From contig NZ_JBDKWG010000093.1 of the NCBI RefSeq assembly GCF_040151475.1, forward strand, positions 1 through 43,875: a DNA stretch of 43,875 nucleotides, given 5' to 3'. Positions 25,876 to 33,754 of this stretch are shown in pieces. Origin of the DNA: CAXBNB01 sp040151475. Its GTDB lineage: Bacteria; Bacteroidota; Bacteroidia; Cytophagales; Cyclobacteriaceae. How positions within the stretch are numbered: position 1 is the first letter of the stretch; the number at the start of each line of letters is the position of its first letter. A model generated the notes under the pieces. It saw nothing but the letters and a program-made list of their open reading frames with translations, was not told where the DNA came from and searched no databases. Both the position numbers and the translations under genes were made by a program.

Positions 25876-26979
25876 TTAAGAGCCAGTCTTATTAATAAAA
25901 ACCTGGGTGGATTCTTTGCTACCCGAATCCATTTTAGCCCTTCTCTTGCGGTATGTTACGTTCAGAAAAATTGTCAACGACAATGCCGTTCCCACTACTA
26001 CTGGAAGCACAACCAGATCAGAGTATCTTCTGAGAGAAAATACAAGAATGAGAAAAAGTACTTTAATTGCTACCAAAATGATTGTTGCCTGTTTGTGATT
26101 GTTTCCAAGCGAAAGTAAAACATGATGAATATGGCTGTTATCGGCTTCCATAAATGATTTTCCTGCAAGTGTTCTTTTTACAAACACCCTGATAGTGTCA
26201 ACCAACGGAATGATCAATAATCCAATAGGAGTACCTATATTGGCTTTGAACTTAAACGTTGCTACGTCCGGCAAACCTGCATTTATCTGAATAAAATACA
26301 CCGTATATAGAGCTATCAGCAACCCAACAATTGAGGTTCCTGAGTCTCCCATAAAAATTTTGGATGGACTCCAGTTGAAGTTAAGAAATGCCAACAAAGC
26401 TCCTGAAAATGCCAGTGCGATAAAACTAAAATGAATTTTATCATTCAGTAAAAACCAGCAACCAAAAAACAGAAGTGTAATCAACCCAACAGAACCTGCC
26501 AACCCGTCAATTCCATCTATTAAATTATATGAGTTGGTAATGACTATGATGGTAAATACAGTCGCAAAATAGCTTAACCACAGCGGCATTTGATACAATC
26601 CGAACAAACCATAAAAGGATTCAATTCGGATATCGCATAAAAAAAATAAGATTGATGCTGCACCAATTTGCCCCAACAGTTTTTGCAATGCCGTAACAGG
26701 ACTCAAATCATCACGCAATCCCAGAATAAAAATAAAGGAGATCGCCACGATATAAAACTTGTATGTAGCTATCATGCCTATGGGCAACCATACCGCCAAA
26801 GAGATAATAACTCCAAGAAATATAGGAACACCACCCAAAGCAGGTGTTTCCTTGGTGTGAATTTTTCTGCCGCCCGGATCATCTACCAGACTGAATCTAT
26901 GAAAGGCCTTAATGGCTGGCGGAAATACCAGATAGCTTATAGCAAAGGCGGTAATGAAGGAAAGTATGGCTCTGTCCAT
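25876..26979 (-). CDS. WecA/MraY-type undecaprenyl-phosphate sugar-1-phosphate transferase
   Basis: This 367-aa polytopic membrane protein (about 10-11 helices) belongs to glycosyltransferase family 4. Motifs present are the DDP loop with GGRKIHTKETPALGGV (D33, D34), LRDDL, the catalytic NLIDGIDGLAG (about 150-162), NFNWSPSKIFMGDSGT, and the His-rich loop DNSHIHHVLLSLG. It transfers a sugar-1-phosphate, probably GlcNAc-1-P, from UDP-sugar to undecaprenyl phosphate to begin an O-antigen or capsule glycan. The HIHH loop argues for WecA/TagO rather than MraY. It converges on sprA with a 17-bp gap and has a promoter element directly before its ATG. Confidence 0.92.
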   Translation of the reverse strand: MDRAILSFITAFAISYLVFPPAIKAFHRFSLVDDPGGRKIHTKETPALGGVPIFLGVIISLAVWLPIGMIATYKFYIVAISFIFILGLRDDLSPVTALQKLLGQIGAASILFFLCDIRIESFYGLFGLYQMPLWLSYFATVFTIIVITNSYNLIDGIDGLAGSVGLITLLFFGCWFLLNDKIHFSFIALAFSGALLAFLNFNWSPSKIFMGDSGTSIVGLLIALYTVYFIQINAGLPDVATFKFKANIGTPIGLLIIPLVDTIRVFVKRTLAGKSFMEADNSHIHHVLLSLGNNHKQATIILVAIKVLFLILVFSLRRYSDLVVLPVVVGTALSLTIFLNVTYRKRRAKMDSGSKESTQVFINKTGS

Positions 26980-26983
26980 ATTC

Positions 26984-26991
26984 CAAAGTTA
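26984..26991 (-). promoter_or_regulatory. Candidate -7 element 4 nt before the glycosyltransferase start
   Basis: On the minus strand TAACTTTG is followed by GAAT and then ATG 26979. It matches TAnnTTTG and implies a leaderless or near-leaderless transcript. The upstream TTTG is only 2 nt away, so it cannot be the -33 element. Confidence 0.4.
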
Positions 26992-27160
26992 GTCAAATTG
27001 TGATAGAATGGGAATCATAAATTTTGCTAGAACTGTTAATTGGATTTTAATTACGGTGTGATTTCTGGGATTTTAGTTGTATAGGTGTTTATATATCACA
27101 AATTCCATATAGTTTTATAGTTGATAATCACCAAATAGAAATAAAATAGTCTGGCCAAAC

Positions 27161-30124
27161 ATGAAAAAAGCTTTATTCTGGTTATGCTTTTCTTTCTTGT
27201 CTCTTTCTTCTGCTGAAGCCCAGTTTGGAAAATTCAAAGAGAAGCTCAAACAACAATTGGGAAACATTGTTGATGATGAAAAGGAAAAAGCAAAAGAAAC
27301 TCTGGAAGAAAAAAAAGATGGTGCAGGGCTAAAATTGTTTAAAGAAGAACAAGCCAAACAACTTGTCAAAGACACTACCTACTACAACTTCTCATTTGCT
27401 CAGGCTGAAAAAATATCTTTCTTTACCAGCAGGGATGATGACCAAAATGCACTTTTTTCCTTTTCCAAACTTTATGATGACAGTAGTGAGGCACTCCCCG
27501 ATCCAAAAGGTTACGAATTAGCTTTTGACCATAACAGGACAGGCAGCAACAGCATGGCAATCAACCGACTGCTGGCTATGTACAAATTTGCCGAAGCACT
27601 AAACATTTACTTCAATAAGGGCATCACCGATAGCCTCGTTTGGAATTCCGGACACCTTGATCTGGTAAGGCTCACAGCCTCTCTTAATAAAGATACCCTT
27701 ATTGTTAATGACTATTATGCTATAGGAAAAACAGTGAGCAATGTCGCTATATGGTATCATACCAGCGGCCTTTTTTCCTTTTCGCAGGAACTGAATCAAT
27801 CACTGATTTCTTTTATTAAGGAAAACATTGGCAGCCAGAGCCTGATGATTGCCTCTGTATATAATAACCTTGGGTTGATAGAAAGCAACCTTGGCAACTA
27901 CAATACAGCGGAAGAATACATGATGAAATCCAGCTCTATTTTATTACAAAGAAAAGATGAACTAAAATTAGATTTGGCGGTACTGTCTAACAATCAGGCA
28001 ATGCTTTATCAGCAAACAGGGCAATATGAAAAAGCCATTTCCAAAATAGACGAAGCAATCAATATCGCTCAGAGTGAAATCAATAATAAGGGAGCCGACT
28101 ATAGCAAATTAAAATTAAATAAAGCACTGATATTAAAGAGTCAACAGAAGTACGAGAAAGCGGAAGAGTTGTTGACAGAATTGAAAAAGACAAAAGAAAA
28201 AAGATTCGGAACAAGACACCAAGACTATGCCGATATCCAAAGCATAATGGCTTCCTTATATATGGAAATGGGGAAAACCGATTTGGTAGAGCCTTTGTTG
28301 CTAAATGCATTGGACATTTACCAGAAGAAGTTTAATGAGCAACACCCGACATATTCAAACACACTTCGAAGCTTAGGCATCTACTACCTTTTTACTGAAC
28401 AATACACCAAATCCCGTGAAGCCTTAGAAAAAGCAAAAGAACTCATAGAAATGGCTTTTGGTACCAATCATCCGGATTATTTGGCAGTAAACGAAAGCCT
28501 GGCGGCCTTATCATGGAATGAAGGAAATATCACCCTTGCACAGTCCGAATTTGTCGGGGTTTGTAATGCCAATCTCGACATGATCGAGAAGTTTTTTCCT
28601 TCCATGAGTGAGAATGAAAAGTCGAAATTCTGGGGAAAAACACAAAACACCTTTTTGAAGTTCTACGCTTTCGTCGCAGACAATTATCAGGATAATCCTG
28701 ATCTGCTTAAAGAGATGTACAATGTACAGCTAGCAACAAAGGGAATTTTACTGAACTCGACATCCAAAGTGAGACAGGCTATTTTGTCCAGCGATGATGA
28801 AGCTTTGAAAAAAGATTACACAAACTGGGTTAGCACTAAAGAACATCTGGCGATAGCTTATAGCATGTCAAAAGCACAACTATCGGAACAAAAAATAAAC
28901 ATTGACTCGCTGGAGCAAACAGCCAATATGCTGGAAAAAAATCTGGGAAAAAAATCCAACGAATTTGCCAGTGTGCAAAAACTCAGAAGCAGTTCTGTAG
29001 AAGAGGTAGCGAGTAAGCTAAATCCAACAGAAGTCGCAATTGAGATCGTTCGTTTTCCGAAATTCAAAAAGGCATTTTCTAATGACATTCAATATGCTTA
29101 TTTGATTTTGGACGATACAGGAAAAATCAATTTTGCACTTCGAACAAATGGAAGTGAATTGGAAGCCAAGCTGGCAAGCAGGTATAGAAAATCGATACAA
29201 TACAAAATAGAAGACGAACATTCTTATGGAGATTACTGGTCTTTTTTATCGGATTTTACAACTGGCAAAAAAACCATTTACCTGTCAGTAGATGGCATTT
29301 ACAGCCAGATAAATGTAAACACACTGAAGAAACCTGATGGGCACTACTTAGTCGATGATCAGAACATCATTAATCTACCTTCTACCCGAGACATCAAAAA
29401 ACAATCAACTGCTTTAGCCAAAACAAAAAACATATTGATTTTTGGCAATCCTGACTTTGGTAGTTCAGGAAAAATAGCCGACCTGCCCGGCACCAAGTTG
29501 GAAGTAGAAAAAATTTCGGCTCTGGCAAAAAAGAATGGAGTTGCCGTGAAATCTTTTTTGAGAAAGGAAGCAAATGAATTTAAGTTTAAGTCTGAAACCA
29601 AAAGCCCGGAGGTATTGCATGTAGCTACACATGGCTTTTTCTTAAATGATGTAGAAAATGATGAGGGAGTTATATTTGGTGTTGAAATTAGCAAAGCAAA
29701 AGAAAACCCGCTACTCAGGTCAGGTTTGATGTTGGCAGATGCTGACAAAACAATAGATCAGGTAGCCTCAAACGAAGTAAATTCATCGGATAATGGCATT
29801 TTGACAGCTTATGAGGTAATGAATCTCAATTTGAAACAAACAAAACTAGTGGTGTTGAGTGCTTGCGAAACAGGACTGGGAGAAATCAAATCCGGCGAGG
29901 GTGTTTACGGTTTGCAACGAGCATTTCAATTGGCAGGAGCAGAAACTGTCATTATGAGTTTATGGAAAGTAAACGATGAAGCTACCCAGCAACTGATGAC
30001 TATATTCTATTCCGAATGGATGAAATCCGGAGATAAATTTCGGGCATTTCAATTGGCACAAAAAAATATGCGTGAACAATATGAAGAACCCTACTATTGG
30101 GGAGCATTTGTAATGATGAACTAA
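27161..30124 (+). CDS. Exported TPR-CHAT (caspase-like) protein
   Basis: This 987-aa protein has a signal peptide (about 1-20, LSLSSAEAQ), a Lys/Glu-rich segment, TPR repeats over about 210-460 (for example VYNNLGLIESNLGNYNTAEEY, then LSNNQAMLYQQTGQYEKAIS), a helical linker, and a C-terminal CHAT domain (about 690-987). The likely catalytic pair is present: His824 in LHVATHGFF and Cys902 in LSACETGLGE, followed by GEGVYGLQRAFQLAGAETVIMSLWKVND. CHAT domains are caspase-related peptidases, so this may be a protease acting outside the cytoplasm. The next gene starts 28 nt downstream, suggesting cotranscription with the sodium symporter genes. Its target is unknown. Confidence 0.88.
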   Translation: MKKALFWLCFSFLSLSSAEAQFGKFKEKLKQQLGNIVDDEKEKAKETLEEKKDGAGLKLFKEEQAKQLVKDTTYYNFSFAQAEKISFFTSRDDDQNALFSFSKLYDDSSEALPDPKGYELAFDHNRTGSNSMAINRLLAMYKFAEALNIYFNKGITDSLVWNSGHLDLVRLTASLNKDTLIVNDYYAIGKTVSNVAIWYHTSGLFSFSQELNQSLISFIKENIGSQSLMIASVYNNLGLIESNLGNYNTAEEYMMKSSSILLQRKDELKLDLAVLSNNQAMLYQQTGQYEKAISKIDEAINIAQSEINNKGADYSKLKLNKALILKSQQKYEKAEELLTELKKTKEKRFGTRHQDYADIQSIMASLYMEMGKTDLVEPLLLNALDIYQKKFNEQHPTYSNTLRSLGIYYLFTEQYTKSREALEKAKELIEMAFGTNHPDYLAVNESLAALSWNEGNITLAQSEFVGVCNANLDMIEKFFPSMSENEKSKFWGKTQNTFLKFYAFVADNYQDNPDLLKEMYNVQLATKGILLNSTSKVRQAILSSDDEALKKDYTNWVSTKEHLAIAYSMSKAQLSEQKINIDSLEQTANMLEKNLGKKSNEFASVQKLRSSSVEEVASKLNPTEVAIEIVRFPKFKKAFSNDIQYAYLILDDTGKINFALRTNGSELEAKLASRYRKSIQYKIEDEHSYGDYWSFLSDFTTGKKTIYLSVDGIYSQINVNTLKKPDGHYLVDDQNIINLPSTRDIKKQSTALAKTKNILIFGNPDFGSSGKIADLPGTKLEVEKISALAKKNGVAVKSFLRKEANEFKFKSETKSPEVLHVATHGFFLNDVENDEGVIFGVEISKAKENPLLRSGLMLADADKTIDQVASNEVNSSDNGILTAYEVMNLNLKQTKLVVLSACETGLGEIKSGEGVYGLQRAFQLAGAETVIMSLWKVNDEATQQLMTIFYSEWMKSGDKFRAFQLAQKNMREQYEEPYYWGAFVMMN

Positions 30125-30152
30125 TAAACTATTCAAAAACTATAACTATACA

Positions 30153-30413
30153 ATGAAAGAAAATAATAATCTCAACCACTATTGGCAGAAAAACATCAAA
30201 TACCTGATCATACTCCTGTCCATTTGGGCACTGGTATCTTTTGGCTTTGGTATTTTATTCGCCGAACAACTCAACAATATCCGCATTGGAGGATTCAAAC
30301 TTGGATTCTGGTTTGCTCAGCAAGGTTCTATCTATGTTTTTGTGATTTTAATCTTTGTGTATGTCAGGCTAATGAACAAGCTCGACAAAGAACACGGAAT
30401 CAGCGAAGAATAA
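30153..30413 (+). CDS. DUF4212 small subunit of sodium:solute symporter
   Basis: This 86-aa protein has two membrane helices (about 14-34 and 50-70) and the DUF4212 signature YWQKNIKYLIILLSIWALVS, FGFGILFAEQLNNI and GGFKLGFWFAQQGSIYVFV. Proteins of this family are nearly always encoded just before a VC_2705-type sodium:solute symporter, as here, and are thought to be its small subunit. It ends 24 nt before the symporter start and sits 28 nt after the CHAT gene. Confidence 0.92.
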   Translation: MKENNNLNHYWQKNIKYLIILLSIWALVSFGFGILFAEQLNNIRIGGFKLGFWFAQQGSIYVFVILIFVYVRLMNKLDKEHGISEE

Positions 30414-30437
30414 TTTTCAATCAACTAATACAAATCA

Positions 30438-32102
30438 ATGGATATTCAAATTTGGACGTATATTATAGTTGGGCTTACGTTCGCCCTATATATTGGAATT
30501 GCAATCATATCAAGAGCCGGATCCACAAATGAATTTTATGTAGCAGGCGGAGGAGTCTCTCCTTTGGCGAATGGAATGGCCACTGCTGCAGATTGGATGT
30601 CAGCAGCTTCGTTTATTTCTATGGCAGGTCTTATCTCCTTTATGGGATACGATGGAGCTGTTTACCTCATGGGCTGGACCGGTGGTTATGTACTGCTGGC
30701 ATTATTGTTGGCTCCCTATCTTAGAAAATTCGGAAAATTTACCGTTCCTGATTTCATCGGAGACAGATATTACTCAGAAACCGCCAGGTTTGTAGCAGTT
30801 ATCTGTGCCATATTCGTGTCGTTCACCTATGTGGCAGGTCAAATGCGAGGCGTTGGGGTGGTCTTTTCCAGATTTCTGGAAGTAGATGTCAATGTAGGCG
30901 TACTCATAGGAATGGTGATCGTATTCTTCTACGCTGTGTTAGGAGGAATGAAAGGCATCACCTACACTCAGGTGGCGCAATATTGCGTTTTGATTTTCGC
31001 CTTTATGGTGCCGGCTATTTTTATTTCAATATTAATGACAGGAAATCCTATTCCTCAATTGGGATTTGGAGGAACATTGTCTGATGGTACTTACCTGTTG
31101 GACAAACTGGATGGATTGCATGAAGAATTGGGTTTTGCATCTTACACCATTGCCAAAAAGAGTGTCACAGACATATTCTTCATCACAGCCGCTTTGATGG
31201 TAGGAACAGCAGGCCTGCCGCACGTTATAGTAAGGTTTTTCACCGTACCAAGTGTAAAGGATGCCAGGATATCCGGTGGGTATGCGCTGATACTCATTGC
31301 CATTTTATACACCACGGCTCCTGCCATTTCCGCATTTGCACGAACCAACCTGATCGGTACCGTTTCCAATAAAAACTACGCTGATATGCCGGAATGGTTT
31401 GGAAAATGGGAACAAACCGGATTGATCAAATTTGACGATAAAAATGGTGACGGAAAAATCCAATACGTAGGAGATCCGGTAAAGAACGAATTAGATATTG
31501 ACAGAGACATCATCGTATTGGCCAACCCTGAAATTGCCAAGTTACCCAATTGGGTCATTGCGTTGGTGGCAGCAGGTGGATTAGCAGCTGCGCTTTCTAC
31601 AGCAGCAGGATTATTGCTGGTGATATCGACTTCTGTGGCACATGATTTTGTAAAAAAACAACTGAGACCAGACATCACGGACAAGCAGGAATTGTTAATC
31701 GCAAGGATTTCTGCCGGAGGTGCCGTAGTGGTTGCCGGATATTTTGGAATTAATCCTCCCGGGTTTGTCGCCCAGGTGGTCGCATTTGCTTTTGGCTTAG
31801 CTGCTGCGTCATTTTTTCCTGCTATTGTTCAGGGTATTTTCACCAAAAGAGCCAACAAAGAAGGTGCAATATCAGGAATGATCGTGGGATTATTGTTCAC
31901 TGCCTTTTACATCATCTATTTCAAATTTGTATCTCCTGAACTGAATACCAGAGAAAACTGGTGGTTTGGTATTTCACCAGAAGGAATAGGTACTTTGGGT
32001 ATGCTAATCAATTTTGCAGTATCTTATGTAGTCTCGATGTTCACGCCAAAACCACCAGAAGAAATCGCAGTTATGGTAGATGGCATCAGGCATCCAAACT
32101 AA
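30438..32102 (+). CDS. Sodium:solute symporter (SSS family, acetate/carboxylate type)
   Basis: This 554-aa inner-membrane transporter has about 13 helices with SSS signatures: FYVAGGGVSPLANGMATAAD, SFISMAGLISFMGYDGAVYL, FTVPDFIGDRYYSETARF and AALSTAAGLLLVISTSVAHD. Together with the DUF4212 subunit it fits the VC_2705/ActP-like group, which couples Na+ entry to uptake of short carboxylates such as acetate; the substrate is inferred. A soluble loop near residues 320-355 contains D334-x-N336-x-D338-G-K-I, resembling the first half of an EF-hand loop, but residue 345 is Gly rather than Glu. Confidence 0.92.
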   Translation: MDIQIWTYIIVGLTFALYIGIAIISRAGSTNEFYVAGGGVSPLANGMATAADWMSAASFISMAGLISFMGYDGAVYLMGWTGGYVLLALLLAPYLRKFGKFTVPDFIGDRYYSETARFVAVICAIFVSFTYVAGQMRGVGVVFSRFLEVDVNVGVLIGMVIVFFYAVLGGMKGITYTQVAQYCVLIFAFMVPAIFISILMTGNPIPQLGFGGTLSDGTYLLDKLDGLHEELGFASYTIAKKSVTDIFFITAALMVGTAGLPHVIVRFFTVPSVKDARISGGYALILIAILYTTAPAISAFARTNLIGTVSNKNYADMPEWFGKWEQTGLIKFDDKNGDGKIQYVGDPVKNELDIDRDIIVLANPEIAKLPNWVIALVAAGGLAAALSTAAGLLLVISTSVAHDFVKKQLRPDITDKQELLIARISAGGAVVVAGYFGINPPGFVAQVVAFAFGLAAASFFPAIVQGIFTKRANKEGAISGMIVGLLFTAFYIIYFKFVSPELNTRENWWFGISPEGIGTLGMLINFAVSYVVSMFTPKPPEEIAVMVDGIRHPN

Positions 32103-32119
32103 TACTTTAGAGTTTAAGC

Positions 32120-32452
32120 ATGGATAATTCTAAGCACCTGATATTTGAGAGCAGGCCGGAAGCGGAAAAAATAATTCCGCTCAATTCTATTCGAAAAATA
32201 AAAATAGATGACAGGGTGTATGGATTGGCAAATACAACCGATGGGTTCAAAGCATTTGAAAAATCATGTCCTCATGCGGGAGCAGATTTATCAAATGGTA
32301 AGATCAATTATTTGGGAGAAATAGTCTGTCCACTCCATGCTTATACTTTTAGGTTTTTGGACGGTGAGGAAGAAAGGCGCAGGTGTCCTCCAATTAAGAC
32401 GTATCCCACTGTTTGGGAAAATGATAAATTGTATGTTTTTATAAGTAATTGA
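32120..32452 (+). CDS. Small Rieske [2Fe-2S] protein
   Basis: This 110-aa cytosolic protein has both Rieske cluster motifs: C50-P-H52-A-G and C70-P-L-H73, separated by 17 residues, followed by AYTFRFLDGEEERR. There is no signal peptide, Tat motif or membrane helix, so it is a ferredoxin-like carrier rather than a bc1 subunit. It begins 17 nt after the symporter stop and is probably the last gene of that operon. Its redox partner is not visible. Similar small proteins accompany NirD or aromatic oxygenases, but neither is present here. Confidence 0.9.
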   Translation: MDNSKHLIFESRPEAEKIIPLNSIRKIKIDDRVYGLANTTDGFKAFEKSCPHAGADLSNGKINYLGEIVCPLHAYTFRFLDGEEERRRCPPIKTYPTVWENDKLYVFISN

Positions 32453-32506
32453 GACTTTTCAAATGCGTTTGCCCTGAAAGCAACACCTACTATTTTCCAC
32501 AGGTTA

Positions 32507-33697
32507 TTAACCCAAAAACGAAATTAATACTCCGGCCGCTACAGCAGAACCTATCACTCCTGAGATATTACTAGCCATGGCGTATTGCAGCAAATGATTG
32601 GAAGAATCATGCTTCAATGCAATATCATTGGCTACTCTGGAAGCCATCGGCACGGCACTCAGACCCGTTGCACCGATCAATGGGTTGATTTTTTTCTTAG
32701 CAAACAGGTTGTATAATTTTACAGCAAAGATTCCTCCTGCAATGGAGATCGCAAATGCAATAAACCCTCCGACAACTATCATAATCGTCTGTGTATTTAG
32801 AAATGCAGTTGCTGTCATTGTTGCGCCCACAGCAAGGCCAAGAAAAATGGTAGCTGCATTCATAATAGTACTTGAAGCCGCTTGATACAACCTGCTAGTA
32901 GATGCTCCTATTTCTTTCACCAAATTGCCAAACAGAAGCATGCCAACCAGTGGAACCGAAGAAGGAACCAGAATGGAAACTATTGTTCCCAAAGCTATTG
33001 GAAATAAGATTTTAACTGCCTGAAGGTTTTTTATCTCTTTGTTTGGAGGAAAAAGTTTGTCCTGTTTTTTCATGTTAATAGAAAGCTCACTTTTTGTCAT
33101 CGTGAGTTTCACAATAAGAGGAATAATCACTGGTACAAGAGCCATATAAGAATAGGCAGCAATTGCTATCGGTCCTAAGAGATGAGGAGCCAGTTTGATG
33201 GTAGTGTAAATGGCCGTAGGGCCGTCTGCCCCACCGATGATACCCAATGCTGCAGCTTCTTTTAAAGTAAATCCCATAAGAACGGCAGAAATCAAGACGG
33301 AGAAAATGCCAATCTGTGCGGCGGCACCAAAGAATGCCAGTCTCAAATTTCGAAGCATCGGGCCAAAATCGGTAAGAGCTCCCACCCCCATAAAAATAAT
33401 AGGCGGAAGAAATCCTGTTTTGATCAAAGCATAGTAAACGAAATTCATAATGCCATAATGCTTTGCTATTTCGAGAAGATTTTCTCCCTCTTTAATTTCT
33501 ACAACACCCATGGCACCTCCAGGGAAATTTGCCAACAGAACTCCAAATGCAATCGGTACCAGCAATAGAGGTTCGTATTGTTTTTTGATGCCAAGGTATA
33601 ATAGGAAAAATGAAATAAACAACATCAAAATAGTTTCAGGAGAATCAATCAGATTCCCAATAGCTGTCATTTCATATATCTTTCGGAGTAATTCCAT
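32507..33697 (-). CDS. oadB: Sodium-pumping decarboxylase beta subunit
   Basis: This 396-aa inner-membrane protein with about 10-11 helices matches OadB/MmdB/GcdB: PLLLVPIAFGVLLANFPGGA, KTGFLPPIIFMGVGALTDFG, GIIGGADGPTAIYTTIKLAP and LNTQTIMIVVGGFIAFA. It carries out decarboxylation of carboxybiotin coupled to export of Na+. The conserved DFGP and GGADGPTA motifs, which carry the Na+-site Asp, are intact. It is the third gene of oadG-oadA-oadB, 57 nt after oadA. The sequence alone does not distinguish oxaloacetate from methylmalonyl-CoA as substrate for the complex; oadA points to oxaloacetate/pyruvate chemistry. Confidence 0.93.
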   Translation of the reverse strand: MELLRKIYEMTAIGNLIDSPETILMLFISFFLLYLGIKKQYEPLLLVPIAFGVLLANFPGGAMGVVEIKEGENLLEIAKHYGIMNFVYYALIKTGFLPPIIFMGVGALTDFGPMLRNLRLAFFGAAAQIGIFSVLISAVLMGFTLKEAAALGIIGGADGPTAIYTTIKLAPHLLGPIAIAAYSYMALVPVIIPLIVKLTMTKSELSINMKKQDKLFPPNKEIKNLQAVKILFPIALGTIVSILVPSSVPLVGMLLFGNLVKEIGASTSRLYQAASSTIMNAATIFLGLAVGATMTATAFLNTQTIMIVVGGFIAFAISIAGGIFAVKLYNLFAKKKINPLIGATGLSAVPMASRVANDIALKHDSSNHLLQYAMASNISGVIGSAVAAGVLISFLG

Positions 33698-33754
33698 TGA
33701 ATCTCGAATATTAAATTGTAAATGTGGTGAAAGTAATCATTGATAAAAGTCCTG

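Noticed and set aside
27161..30124. CHAT gene as a phage-defence (Craspase-like) system
   Set aside because: No gRAMP/Cas7-11, CRISPR array or other defence gene is nearby, and the protein carries a signal peptide.
32453..32506. Possible terminator between the Rieske gene and oadB
   Set aside because: No clear inverted repeat followed by a T-run is seen in this 54-bp convergent gap.
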